The position numbers and the translations under genes are program-made. DNA of 64,000 bases, taken from Acidobacteriota bacterium (GTDB taxonomy: Bacteria > Acidobacteriota > Terriglobia > Terriglobales > Acidobacteriaceae). Below the pieces are notes generated by a model, which ran no database searches, had not been told where the DNA came from, and saw only the letters and a program-made list of their open reading frames with translations. The stretch covers positions 236,017-300,016 of the forward strand of contig JABCZL010000010.1 in NCBI GenBank assembly GCA_013289685.1, read 5' to 3'. Shown here piece by piece: positions 9,631-19,538 of the stretch (position 1 is the stretch's first letter; each line of letters starts with the position of its first letter).

Positions 9631-10983
9631 TCAGTTATTCTCCCCGGATTTTCCGATGACTCTGTGGATGAGAGGCCGCTTCGCCGCCGGCGGCGCATCC
9701 GAGACCAAGCAACTCGCCTCGATCAGTTGCCGGGCGCGCGCGGCTTTTGCTTCGGCATTGTAGTGGATGGTCGCGATCGGCTCGCCGGCCGCCACTCGAT
9801 CTCCAACTTTCTTGTGCAGCACAATCCCTACCGCAGGATCGACGGAGTCTTCTTTGCGTTCGCGCCCGCCGCCCAGGATCACACAGGCGGTGCCGATCTG
9901 CTCGCACTGCATCGACGTGAGATATCCAGCCTTTAGGCTTGGAACCTGCATGTTGTATTGCGCCTGGGGCAACCGCTTGGGGTCATCGATGACTCGCGGA
10001 TCGCCGCCCTGCAGTTCCACCATCTGCTGGAACCTTTGCAGCGCTTTGCCGGATGAAATTAGCTTCGCGCCCTGCTGTTTCCCTTCGGCGACCGTATTCG
10101 AGACCCCGCCCAGATGCAGCATCCATCCCGTAAGTTCCAGGCAGAGTTCCCGCAAATCTTCCGGGCCGCCGCCACGCAAGACTTCTACGACTTCAACCAC
10201 CTCCAGCGCGTTGCCGATCATGTTTCCCAGCGGCTGATCCATATCCGTGATCAGCGCAACGACCTGTTTGCCCATCCGCTCTCCGGTTTCAACCATGAGT
10301 TCGGCGAGGAAGGCCGCGTCTTTCTCGCTCTTCATGAAAGCGCCGGACCCAGTCTTCACGTCGAGCACCAGCGCGTCGATGCCTTCCGCCAACTTCTTGC
10401 TCATGATGGAAGCGCAAATCAGATACGGACTCTCCACCGTGCCCGTGACGTCTCGCAATGCGTAGAGCTTGCGATCGGCGGGTGCAATCTCTGCTGTCTG
10501 ACCGATCATGGCGCAGCCGCAGATTTCAAGGACACGGCAGAACTCTGCCACCGACAGATTCACATTGAAGCCAGGAATGGATTCCAACTTATCGAGCGTT
10601 CCGCCGGTGTGCCCCAGACCGCGCCCACTGATCATCGGAACCGCTACGCCTGCAGCGGCAACCAGCGGAGCCAGCACCAGAGAAGTTTTGTCGCCGACGC
10701 CGCCCGTGGAATGTTTGTCGACTTTTTTTGGCGCTAATGAAGAGAGATCCAGCACATCGCCCGAATGCAGCATCGCATCCGTGAGGGCGGCCGTCTCTGG
10801 GCGCGTCATCCCTTTCAAGACCACGGCCATCAGCCACGCGGAGACTTGATAGTCCGGAATCTCGCCCTTGGTGTAGGCGCTCACCAGACCCTCGATTTCG
10901 GCTCGCGACAGTTCCGCGCCATCCCGTTTTTTGCGGATCACATCAATCGCGCGAAACGTTTGCGGCACGGTCGGTTGGCTCAC
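9631..10983 (-). CDS. deoA: pyrimidine-nucleoside / thymidine phosphorylase
   Basis: FRAIDVIRKKRDGAELSRAEIEGLVSAYTKGEIPDYQVSAWLMAVVLKGMTRPE; DKHSTGGVGDKTSLVLAPLVAA. GTG start at 10983 overlaps the cdd stop (GTGA); the ORF-track ATG at 11115 lies inside cdd. Confidence 0.94.
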   Translation of the reverse strand: MSQPTVPQTFRAIDVIRKKRDGAELSRAEIEGLVSAYTKGEIPDYQVSAWLMAVVLKGMTRPETAALTDAMLHSGDVLDLSSLAPKKVDKHSTGGVGDKTSLVLAPLVAAAGVAVPMISGRGLGHTGGTLDKLESIPGFNVNLSVAEFCRVLEICGCAMIGQTAEIAPADRKLYALRDVTGTVESPYLICASIMSKKLAEGIDALVLDVKTGSGAFMKSEKDAAFLAELMVETGERMGKQVVALITDMDQPLGNMIGNALEVVEVVEVLRGGGPEDLRELCLELTGWMLHLGGVSNTVAEGKQQGAKLISSGKALQRFQQMVELQGGDPRVIDDPKRLPQAQYNMQVPSLKAGYLTSMQCEQIGTACVILGGGRERKEDSVDPAVGIVLHKKVGDRVAAGEPIATIHYNAEAKAARARQLIEASCLVSDAPPAAKRPLIHRVIGKSGENN

Positions 10984-11390
10984 TGTAAGCGGAATCCTTC
11001 TGGAAGAAGTTCTGTAATGTGCGCTTGCTTGGGTCCGGCAGAGCCCTGGAAAAAGATTGTCGCATCGGGGCCGAATTCGTAAATCACCTGCCGGCACGCT
11101 CCGCAAGGTGAACACGCGACGCCATGATCGTTGGTGACGGCCACCGCCTGAATCTCGATCTTGGGGCCCAATTGGGCGACGGCGGTGAAGATTGCGGTTC
11201 GCTCGGCGCAGTTGGTCATTCCGTAGGAGGCGTTCTCGACATTGCAGCCAGAAACAATTTTCCCATTGGTCAGCAGGATGGCTGCGCCCACGTGGAAGTG
11301 GGAGTACGGAGCATGCGCATTCTTCATCACCCTGATGGCCGCTTGCTCCAGTTTTTTCCGTAGGTTCGCGGAGATTGTGTTCTTGGGCAT
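10980..11390 (-). CDS. cdd: cytidine deaminase
   Basis: NAHAPYSHFHVGAAILLTNGKIVSGCNVENASYGMTNCAERTAIF ... PCGACRQVIYEF. Confidence 0.96.
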   Translation of the reverse strand: MPKNTISANLRKKLEQAAIRVMKNAHAPYSHFHVGAAILLTNGKIVSGCNVENASYGMTNCAERTAIFTAVAQLGPKIEIQAVAVTNDHGVACSPCGACRQVIYEFGPDATIFFQGSAGPKQAHITELLPEGFRLQ

Positions 11391-11647
11391 AGAAAAAATT
11401 GAAATTTATCGTGCAGGCGAATTAGCTCTCCGAATCCGCCGAATCGTGCGCCATTGTAAACCTTTGTCGGGTTCTGGGCCATTTCTTGCCGAGCGACGAC
11501 GCGGAGCGCACCGGGGGATTCGAATTCGCGTTGTCACATTGCCTAACGTACAATTGCGACTCGTGGAGTCCAGCTCGTGTTCGGAAGGCACGGGTATGCA
11601 CCGAATGGATTGGAATTCTCATCGAATGTTAAGAAGGCAAAGCTGCG

Positions 11648-12703
11648 ATGTCCGTCGATGACCGATATAACAACCTAGCGCACAAATCGGGAGGCGAGTC
11701 CGCCTCCGGCGAGCAACACCCCACCAGTACAGTCGCCACGCTCGCTGGACGTCCACTCCTTTCGAACGCTGGGATTCCTCTCGATCTGAAGTGGCTGCAG
11801 GAAGTTCGCGTGAACACGAGTGCGGTGGAACGCCGCGCCCAGACGCAGGTGGCGCGCCGAACGGTCAAGAAAGAGTGGCAGGCGGCGTGGCTTCTGCGCG
11901 CGATCTCCTGTATGGATCTGACGACGCTCTCAGGCGATGACACGGATGAGCGCGTGCGGCGACTCTGCGCGAAAGCGCGACAGCCCATCCAGCAGGATCT
12001 CGTTCAGAAACTCGGCATCGAAGATCTCGGCATTAAGGTGGGTGCAGTTTGCGTGTATCACGCTTTCATCGAAACCGCGCTGCATGCGCTAGAGGGAAGT
12101 GGAATTCCCGTCGCCGCCGTTTCCACCGGATTTCCCGCGGGGCTGTCGCCGCTTCCGGAGCGCGTCGCGGAAATTCGACGGTCGGTGGAAGCAGGGGCGC
12201 ATGAGATCGATGTCGTCATCACGCGCGCCCATGTTTTCGGCGGACGCTGGCAGGCGCTCTACGACGAAGTCGCGACGTTCAAGCAGGCTTGCGGCGCGGC
12301 TCACATGAAAGTCATACTGGGCACTGGCGATCTGCTGACCTTCCGCAACGTGGCGCGTGCCAGCTTCGTGGCCATGATGGCGGGAGCAGACTTCATTAAA
12401 ACTTCGACCGGAAAAGAACCGACCAACGCCACTCTGCCGGTGAGCCTGGTCATGGTTCGCGCCATCCGGGAATACGCGCAGCAAACCGGAATGGCAGTCG
12501 GTTTCAAACCGGCGGGCGGGATCCGTACCGCAAAACAGTCTCTCGACTGGCTGGCCCTGATGAAAGAGGAACTCGGACTGTCCTGGATGCGAGCAGAGTT
12601 ACTTCGCTTCGGCGCGAGCGGGCTGCTGGGAGATATCGAGCGACAACTGGAGCACTATGCAACCGGGCGCTACTCCGCCGAATATCGTCATCCCATTGCA
12701 TAG
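11648..12703 (+). CDS. deoC: deoxyribose-phosphate aldolase (N-terminally extended)
   Basis: DLTTLSGDDTDERVRRLC, GAVCVYHAFIETAL, HEIDVVITRAHVFGG, MKVILGTGDL, GADFIKTSTGKEPTNAT, VGFKPAGGIRTAKQ. Confidence 0.94.
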   Translation: MSVDDRYNNLAHKSGGESASGEQHPTSTVATLAGRPLLSNAGIPLDLKWLQEVRVNTSAVERRAQTQVARRTVKKEWQAAWLLRAISCMDLTTLSGDDTDERVRRLCAKARQPIQQDLVQKLGIEDLGIKVGAVCVYHAFIETALHALEGSGIPVAAVSTGFPAGLSPLPERVAEIRRSVEAGAHEIDVVITRAHVFGGRWQALYDEVATFKQACGAAHMKVILGTGDLLTFRNVARASFVAMMAGADFIKTSTGKEPTNATLPVSLVMVRAIREYAQQTGMAVGFKPAGGIRTAKQSLDWLALMKEELGLSWMRAELLRFGASGLLGDIERQLEHYATGRYSAEYRHPIA

Positions 12704-12753
12704 CAGGACAGGCGCTAAGAGTTGATGATCCAAAGAACAGCGAGCCGAAGCCA

Positions 12754-15150
12754 ATGAGCATTGCCGAAAAGTTTGTCAGTATGGAGTATGGACCCGCTCC
12801 CGAAGATCCCAAAGAAGCGGGAGCATGGCTGGAGCGTCATGGCCGGCGTTTTGAACTCTTCATCGGCGGAACGTGGCAGCCGCCCACGGCGGGAGAATAT
12901 TTCGACACGACCGATCCTTCGAATGGCGAAAAGCTGGCCGCGGTCGCTCAGGGTGGTGTTGCTGACATCGACTCCGCGGTTCGCGCTGCCCGCGCGGCCT
13001 CTCCAAAATGGCGCGCTCTCACTCCGCACGCCCGCGCACGCTATCTCTACGCCCTCGCTCGGCTGGTGCAAAAGCATTCACGGCTCCTGGCGGTGCTTGA
13101 AACCATGGACAACGGGAAGCCCATCCGCGAGAGCCGCGACATCGATATTCCTCTGGTGGCCCGGCATTTCTACTATCACGCTGGTTGGGCGCAGTTGCTC
13201 GAACAAGAATTTCCCGAGCACGAACCTTGCGGCGTAGTCGGCCAGATCATTCCGTGGAATTTTCCGCTCCTCATGTTGGCGTGGAAAATCGCGCCAGCGT
13301 TGGCGACGGGAAACACGGTGGTCTTGAAGCCCGCTGAGTTTACTCCGCTGACGGCGCTGCTGTTTGCAGAACTTTGCCAGGAAGCAGGGTTACCGGCCGG
13401 AGTCGTCAACATCGTGACCGGAGATGGACGAACTGGCGAAGCGCTGGTGAAACATCCCGACGTCGACAAGATTGCGTTCACCGGCTCAACTGAGGTTGGA
13501 CGCGCCATTCGCAGCGCGACCGCCACAAGCCACAAACGGCTGTCGCTCGAGCTGGGCGGCAAGTCTCCGTTCATTATTTTCGAAGATGCTGACCTCGACA
13601 GCGCGGTTGAGGGCCTGGTTGATGGAATCTGGTTCAATCAGGGGCAGGTATGCTGCGCAGGTTCGCGCCTGCTGATGCAGGAGAGCATCGCTGAGCCGCT
13701 GATCGCAAAGATTCACGACCGCATGAGCACCCTGCGCATTGGTCCACCGCTCGACAAAGCGATTGACATCGGCGCCATCGTCGCGCGCGTGCAGCTGGAC
13801 CGTATTGAACGCATGGTGGCGCAAGGCGTTGCGGACGGTGCGACCTGCTGGCAGCCACAAGTCACGCTGCCTGCGCGAGGATTTTATTATCCGCCGACGC
13901 TTCTCAGCAATGTGCATCCCACGTCGATCGTGGCGCAGCAGGAAATCTTTGGTCCGGTGCTGGCTGCGATGACGTTCCGCACTCCGAACGAAGCAGTGGA
14001 ATTGGCCAACAACACGGTCTATGGACTCGCGTCCTGCGTGTGGAGCGAGAACATCAACGTCGCGCTGCACGTAGCCGCGCAACTCAAGGCTGGCGTGGTG
14101 TGGGTGAATTGCACGAATTTGTTCGACGCCGCCTGCGGCTTCGGCGGATACCGCGAGAGCGGATACGGCCGCGAAGGCGGCCGCGAAGGCTTGCTCGAAT
14201 ACATGGAACCCACGTGGTTCAAGCACGCCCCAAAGCTGCCGGCGGCGAACGCTCTCACCCCAGAAAAAGCAGTTGGACAAACAGAAGAGCGGCCCGACGC
14301 GAGTGCGCCTGCCATCGATCGCACGGTCAAGCTCTACATCGGCGGCAAGCAGGCGCGCCCCGACTCCGGATACAGCATGGAAGTGCACGCGCCCGACGGC
14401 CGGTTGCTGGGCGAAGCCCCTCTAGGAAATCGCAAAGACATACGCAATGCAGTTGAGGCGGCTCGCAAGGCGGAATCGTGGGCGAGGGCGACGGCGCACA
14501 ATCGCGCCCAGGTTCTGTATTACTGCGCAGAAAATCTTGCCCAGCGCCAGAACGAGATCGTCCATCGTCTCTCGGCGGCTGTGGGGGAGAAGCAAGCCGC
14601 TGCTGAAGTCGAACTTGGCATCGAGCGCATTTTTTCGTATGCGGCGTGGGCCGACAAGTTCGACGGCGCCGTGCACAATCCGCCATTCCGCAATATTTCA
14701 ATTGCGATGAACGAGGCCATTGGCACGGTCGGCGTGATCTGTCCCGCGGAAGCGCCGCTGTTGGGCTTTCTGTCACTCGTGTTGCCGTTGCTCGCAGTGG
14801 GAAATACCGTAATTGCAGTTCCCTCGGAGAGATACCCACTTATCACTGGCGACCTCTACCAGCTCTTCGACACGAGTGATCTGCCAGGTGGCGCGGTCAA
14901 CATTGTGACGGGCTATGCGTCGCAGCTATTGAAGACTCTGGCCGAACACGACGACGTCGATGGCCTTTGGTGTTACGGAGACGAAGCTACGGTGTCGGCC
15001 GCGAAAGCGATGTCTATCGGCAACTTGAAACAGGTCTGGACGAACGAGGGCCGAGTTATTGATTGGTTCAACCCGAAACTGGCGGAAGGCCGCTGGTTCC
15101 TCGAGCACGCCACCCAGGTGAAGAACATCTGGGTCCCGTACGGCGAATAA
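12754..15150 (+). CDS. tandem two-domain aldehyde dehydrogenase (ALDH16-like); C-terminal domain lacks a visible catalytic Cys
   Basis: 798 aa. N-terminal ALDH domain complete (IIPWNFPLLMLAWKIAPALATGNTVVLKP, FTGSTEVGRAI, LELGGKSPF, FNQGQVCCAGSRL). C-terminal half restarts an ALDH fold (LYIGGKQARPDSGYSMEVHAPDGRLLGEAPLGNRKDIRNAVEAARKA) but is truncated without a G-Q-x-C motif. Confidence 0.88.
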   Translation: MSIAEKFVSMEYGPAPEDPKEAGAWLERHGRRFELFIGGTWQPPTAGEYFDTTDPSNGEKLAAVAQGGVADIDSAVRAARAASPKWRALTPHARARYLYALARLVQKHSRLLAVLETMDNGKPIRESRDIDIPLVARHFYYHAGWAQLLEQEFPEHEPCGVVGQIIPWNFPLLMLAWKIAPALATGNTVVLKPAEFTPLTALLFAELCQEAGLPAGVVNIVTGDGRTGEALVKHPDVDKIAFTGSTEVGRAIRSATATSHKRLSLELGGKSPFIIFEDADLDSAVEGLVDGIWFNQGQVCCAGSRLLMQESIAEPLIAKIHDRMSTLRIGPPLDKAIDIGAIVARVQLDRIERMVAQGVADGATCWQPQVTLPARGFYYPPTLLSNVHPTSIVAQQEIFGPVLAAMTFRTPNEAVELANNTVYGLASCVWSENINVALHVAAQLKAGVVWVNCTNLFDAACGFGGYRESGYGREGGREGLLEYMEPTWFKHAPKLPAANALTPEKAVGQTEERPDASAPAIDRTVKLYIGGKQARPDSGYSMEVHAPDGRLLGEAPLGNRKDIRNAVEAARKAESWARATAHNRAQVLYYCAENLAQRQNEIVHRLSAAVGEKQAAAEVELGIERIFSYAAWADKFDGAVHNPPFRNISIAMNEAIGTVGVICPAEAPLLGFLSLVLPLLAVGNTVIAVPSERYPLITGDLYQLFDTSDLPGGAVNIVTGYASQLLKTLAEHDDVDGLWCYGDEATVSAAKAMSIGNLKQVWTNEGRVIDWFNPKLAEGRWFLEHATQVKNIWVPYGE

Positions 15151-15284
15151 TCCGCGCCGAGCCAGCACCATTGCATTTGTTTCGGTCCGGCGCTAGCATA
15201 CTTCGGTCTACTTCATCGCCCGGCATCATTGGCTCTCTTGCAAGTCTTTGTTTGACCACGTTCGTCAAACCTTAAGGAGGACAT

Positions 15285-16790
15285 ATGGGCATTGCAGTTT
15301 CCCCGCAGATTCATCCGCAGGTCGCGGAGTTCATCGACAAACCACGAAAGATGCTGATCAACGGCAGGTGGGTGAACGCCGCCTCCGGAAAAACCTTTCC
15401 TACATACAATCCAGCCACCGGCGAGGTTCTTGCTCAGGTCGCGGAAGGCGATCGCGAGGACATCAATCAAGCCGTGAAGGCCGCTCGCAACGCCTTTGAC
15501 AACGGCCCCTGGCGCCGGATGAGTGCGTCTGAGCGTGGCCGCCTGATCTGGAAGCTCGCCGATCTGCTCGAGCAACATACCGAGGAGTTCGGTTACATCG
15601 AGAGTCTCGACAATGGCAAGCCGCTGAACATTGCCAAGGCCGCCGACGTCCCGCTCGCAGTCGACTTGCTCCGCTACATGGCGGGATGGGCGACCAAGAT
15701 CGAGGGCAACACCATTCCGCTCTCGGTCCCGTACACGCCGGGCGCGAAATATCTGGCGTACACGCTGCGCGAGCCGGTCGGAGTTGCAGGGCAAATCATC
15801 CCGTGGAATTTCCCGCTTCTGATGGCCGCATGGAAACTTGGTCCGGCACTGGCCACGGGTTGCACGGTGGTGCTGAAACCGGCCGAGCAAACCCCGCTCT
15901 CCGCGCTGCGTTTGGGCGATCTGATCATGGAGGCCGGCTTCCCCGAAGGTGTGGTCAATATTGTCTCCGGCTACGGTGAAACCGCAGGCGCGGCGCTGGC
16001 CGCGCATCCCGACGTCGACAAAATCGCTTTCACAGGATCGACGGAAGTCGGCAAGCTGATTGTCCACGCTGCCGCCGGAAATCTGAAGAAGGTTTCTTTG
16101 GAGTTGGGAGGTAAGTCTCCGAACGTTGTATTCAAAGACGCCGATCTTGAGATCGCCATCCCCGGCTCCGCCAGCGCCATTTTCTTCAACCACGGACAGT
16201 GCTGCTGCGCGGGTTCACGGCTGTACGTCGAGAAGGCGGTGTACGACCAGGTGGTTGAAGGAGTCGCGGAGCAGGCCCGGAAGATTAAGGTTGGATCGGG
16301 CCTTGAGCCTGACTCCCAGATGGGCCCGCTGGTTTCAGAAGAACAGTTGAATCGCGTATGCGGATATCTGGAATCCGGATTCTCTCAAGGCGCAAAGGCC
16401 CTGGCCGGTGGCCACAAGGCTGGTGACCGCGGATACTTCGTGGAGCCCACGGTGCTTGTCAACACGCAAGAAAACATGAAGGTCGTGCAGGAAGAAATTT
16501 TCGGACCGGTCGTGGCGGCGATGCCATTCACCGACCCGGAGGAAATCATTCCCCGGGCCAACAACAGCGAGTACGGCCTGGCTGCCGCGGTGTGGACGCG
16601 CGATATCGGGAAGGCACATCGCATGGCCGAACAGCTTCGCGCCGGGACCGTCTGGATCAACTGCTACAACATCTTCGATGCGGCCCTGCCGTTCGGGGGA
16701 TACAAGCAGTCCGGATGGGGCCGCGAGATGGGCCACGACGCTCTCAGCCTCTACACACAAACCAAGTCGGTGTGCACGCGAATCGCTTAG
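15285..16790 (+). CDS. aldehyde dehydrogenase
   Basis: KMLINGRWVNAASGKTFPTYNPATGEVLAQVAEGDREDINQAVKAARNAFDNGPWRRM, FTGSTEVGKLI, LELGGKSPN, FNHGQCCCAGSRL. Strong Shine-Dalgarno aaggagg just upstream. Confidence 0.95.
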   Translation: MGIAVSPQIHPQVAEFIDKPRKMLINGRWVNAASGKTFPTYNPATGEVLAQVAEGDREDINQAVKAARNAFDNGPWRRMSASERGRLIWKLADLLEQHTEEFGYIESLDNGKPLNIAKAADVPLAVDLLRYMAGWATKIEGNTIPLSVPYTPGAKYLAYTLREPVGVAGQIIPWNFPLLMAAWKLGPALATGCTVVLKPAEQTPLSALRLGDLIMEAGFPEGVVNIVSGYGETAGAALAAHPDVDKIAFTGSTEVGKLIVHAAAGNLKKVSLELGGKSPNVVFKDADLEIAIPGSASAIFFNHGQCCCAGSRLYVEKAVYDQVVEGVAEQARKIKVGSGLEPDSQMGPLVSEEQLNRVCGYLESGFSQGAKALAGGHKAGDRGYFVEPTVLVNTQENMKVVQEEIFGPVVAAMPFTDPEEIIPRANNSEYGLAAAVWTRDIGKAHRMAEQLRAGTVWINCYNIFDAALPFGGYKQSGWGREMGHDALSLYTQTKSVCTRIA

Positions 16791-16853
16791 CAACGACTGG
16801 CTTAGCAAAGATCGCTTGGTAACGATCGCTTGGCGACTCTCGAATATTAAAAG

Positions 16854-16890
16854 AAAAGGACGGTGGTCCACGCCACCGTCCTTTTGTTTT
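16854..16890. terminator. bidirectional intrinsic terminator between convergent ALDH (+) and pyrR (-)
   Basis: aaaaggacggtgg-tccacg-ccaccgtcctttt followed by gtttttt; 13-bp perfect stem with A tract and T tract. Confidence 0.85.
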
Positions 16891-16925
16891 TTATTTCTAT
16901 CGCCCGCGCAGATTCTTTCCCGGCT

Positions 16926-17498
16926 CTATCTTTCCATCAGAAGAACTTTCTCCGCTTCATCGATCTCAGTCAGCTTAACCTCGATGACTTCATTTGCGGT
17001 GGTCTGCACGTTGCGGCCGACGAACGTGGCCTCGACCGGAATCTCCCGGTGCCCGCGGTCAATCAGTACGCAAAGTTGCACTCGCCGCGGCCTGCCGTGG
17101 GAAAAGAGAGCGTCCAGCGCCGCTCGCGTCGTGCGCCCGGTGTACAGAACATCATCGACCAGCACAATGTTCTTATCCTCGATCTCAAACCCGATCTCCT
17201 TTTCCTGCACCACCGGCTTGGGTCCGAGGGTCGAGAGATCGTCGCGGTAGAAAGTGATATCCAAAGTCCCCACGGGCACCTTCGCAGCGTTCTCGATGCG
17301 CGTGATAATCTTGCCCAATCGTTCTGCGATGGGAACTCCGCGGCGGCGAATTCCTACCAGCCCCAGGCCATCGACCCCGCCATTCTTTTCGACAATTTCG
17401 TACGCCAGTCGCACCAGCGTGCGCTCAATTTCCGAGGCGGACATGAGTTGTGCCTTCTGACGAAGGCCTGTCTTGCGCGAAGGATTCTTTGCATTCAT
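16926..17498 (-). CDS. pyrR: PyrR: bifunctional pyr operon regulator / uracil phosphoribosyltransferase
   Basis: ASEIERTLVRLAYEIVEKN, LVGIRRRGVPIAERL, ITFYRDDLSTLGPKPVV, NIVLVDDVLYTGRTTRAALDAL (PRPP loop), LIDRGHREIPVEATFVGRNVQT. Confidence 0.94.
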   Translation of the reverse strand: MNAKNPSRKTGLRQKAQLMSASEIERTLVRLAYEIVEKNGGVDGLGLVGIRRRGVPIAERLGKIITRIENAAKVPVGTLDITFYRDDLSTLGPKPVVQEKEIGFEIEDKNIVLVDDVLYTGRTTRAALDALFSHGRPRRVQLCVLIDRGHREIPVEATFVGRNVQTTANEVIEVKLTEIDEAEKVLLMER

Positions 17499-17603
17499 TA
17501 GGAGTTGTGCCTCTGCAGCCCCGAAGCCGGCAACTCAATGTAGTCAACGCGCTCGCGAAGGTCAAGCGCCGTCGCGGGAAGACGTGTGTGCAGATGGGTT
17601 CGA

Positions 17604-19457
17604 TTACTCCACTAGGAAGTTTTGCGGCTTGGACTTGTCGACCGGCTCTGCAGGTTCGATCTTCGCTTGCAAGGCCGAGTCCGGGCAGGGACAATCGGTT
17701 CTAATGGTGCGAGCCAGCGGAGGGTTCCCCTGGCACACCGACACCAAATCCACGGCCTCGGGATTTTGGCTTGCCGCATCCGTCGCCACGATCCCCACAC
17801 CTTTGTTCCTACCCAGAGCCTTGGCTCGATACAGGGCTGCATCCGCCAGCGCAATCGACTCTTCCGCACAAATCGCTTCAAAGGCGCCGCGGCTCCAGGG
17901 ATACGCCGCCCACCCGACCGAGCACGTCTTTCTTACCGAGATGCCGTGGCCTAGATCGAACGATTCCGACGCCATCACTTCCAGAACGCGGCTGCAGAAT
18001 GCCGGCGTGCCCGATGGATCGGTGGACCGGCTCATGATCAGGAATTCTTCTCCGCCCCAGCGCACCAGCACATCAGACTTGCGCACCACTGTAGAGAGCC
18101 TTTGGGCCACGAGTTGCAGCAACCGGTCTCCCGCCGGGTGACCGTGGCGGTCGTTCACTTCCTTGAAGAAATCCACGTCGACCATGATGAACACCAGATC
18201 GCGATGATCCATTTTTCGGATGTCAGTGCCCCGCGCGCGCTGGTAATTTCGCAGCACCTGTCCGGCCTCGGCCGTGAGTATCTCTTCCAGATAGCGCCGG
18301 TTCCACACCCCGGTCAGCACGTCGGTGAAAGAAATTTCCTGCAGTTCGAGATTCTTGCGCTGCAGTTCCAGCCCGTGCCAGCGCAGCGAATGTTCCTTGT
18401 TCTCCAGTTCATCCTTGAGCCGGCACATTTCATCCAGGTTGTGCCGCGATAATCGCAGCAGGCTGAGTAATTCCTGATCCAGCAAATGCTGCTTCAGAAA
18501 TACCAGAGCGCCCATCACCAGCATAACCGCGACCGTCAGCAACAGCCGGTAGGTGCGCACCTTCTGGGGCGCATCTCCGCCGAATTGCGCCCACGCCACC
18601 ATCAACGGAGTGACGAACACCGCCACCATGGCGATACGCGCTTTCCAAATTTCGTAACCGCGAGTTGAAGGCTCCTCGATGGGATCCTGGGTCGTGTCTT
18701 CGCGCGGCAGGAAGCCAATCCGCACGAACCAGACCATTCCGGCCACCAACGGCACATCGAACAAACTGCCGGTGTAATAGAGATGCAAATCGATCGCTTC
18801 GCTGGCCATGAGCGACGCGACACAATACAGCAGAGTTGCTACGAAGAGATGGAAGTAGATTCTGCGCCACGCGCCGTGGCTCCGCCGCCACACCAGGATC
18901 AGTCCCGCCGCCAGTACGAGTTCTTCGGAAACATAGAGCAAGTCAAAACTTCTGCCGTAGAGAGATTCGACGGGGTGCACGTACTGCCACGGGATCACGA
19001 CAAACAGATACAGAAACAACCACCATGCAAACAGCAGTGCAAAGTCGAGGGTTCCGACTCGGATGGTGCGATTATCCCGTTGAACATGCGGCTGAATCGC
19101 CACCGCAGCGGTCATGGGAACGATATGGAGGAAAAGAATGACATCGCCGACAAAAGGATTAGGCGCCTCGTGCCGCAGGTAGACTTCTATATAAGTCCAC
19201 ATGACTTGCGAGACCAGCCACATTCCCAGGCCCAGGCCCATAAGCGCCCAGAATAGCCGGGCCTTCGGTGAAGCGGTTTTTACATTGGCGAGAACGGCGA
19301 CGGTGGCGCAGAACAGAATGAGATTTTGCAGAATGTCGCCAAAAGCAGTGAGAACAAATCCGCGCGGCGCCAGAAGAGACAGCACAAAGTGAACGCACAC
19401 CACGGCGCACACGATGGCCGTCCACCTCCGGGCGTGCTGAAGCGGAGAATTTCCCAC
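17604..19457 (-). CDS. membrane-anchored diguanylate cyclase (GGDEF domain)
   Basis: About 10 N-terminal hydrophobic segments, then SFTDVLTGVWNRRYLEEIL..., FIMVDVDFFKEVNDRHGHPAGDRLLQ, RWGGEEFLIM. RKSD (RxxD I-site) lies 5 aa before GGEEF. Confidence 0.93.
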   Translation of the reverse strand: MGNSPLQHARRWTAIVCAVVCVHFVLSLLAPRGFVLTAFGDILQNLILFCATVAVLANVKTASPKARLFWALMGLGLGMWLVSQVMWTYIEVYLRHEAPNPFVGDVILFLHIVPMTAAVAIQPHVQRDNRTIRVGTLDFALLFAWWLFLYLFVVIPWQYVHPVESLYGRSFDLLYVSEELVLAAGLILVWRRSHGAWRRIYFHLFVATLLYCVASLMASEAIDLHLYYTGSLFDVPLVAGMVWFVRIGFLPREDTTQDPIEEPSTRGYEIWKARIAMVAVFVTPLMVAWAQFGGDAPQKVRTYRLLLTVAVMLVMGALVFLKQHLLDQELLSLLRLSRHNLDEMCRLKDELENKEHSLRWHGLELQRKNLELQEISFTDVLTGVWNRRYLEEILTAEAGQVLRNYQRARGTDIRKMDHRDLVFIMVDVDFFKEVNDRHGHPAGDRLLQLVAQRLSTVVRKSDVLVRWGGEEFLIMSRSTDPSGTPAFCSRVLEVMASESFDLGHGISVRKTCSVGWAAYPWSRGAFEAICAEESIALADAALYRAKALGRNKGVGIVATDAASQNPEAVDLVSVCQGNPPLARTIRTDCPCPDSALQAKIEPAEPVDKSKPQNFLVE

Positions 19458-19538
19458 GTTTAAGATTGTAAGTTCGCCGACGCGCTCAACTGTATTACCG
19501 AAGTAATCAAAGCAAGCAGCGCAGGGGTATATTTCTGC

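Noticed and set aside
13486-14388. 300-aa minus-strand ORF
   Set aside because: Antisense to the ALDH16-like gene; no plausible motifs.
15272-15290. aaggaggacatatg looked like a cloning-vector RBS/NdeI site
   Set aside because: A strong Shine-Dalgarno followed by catatg occurs naturally; the surrounding sequence is native-looking and no other vector features are present.
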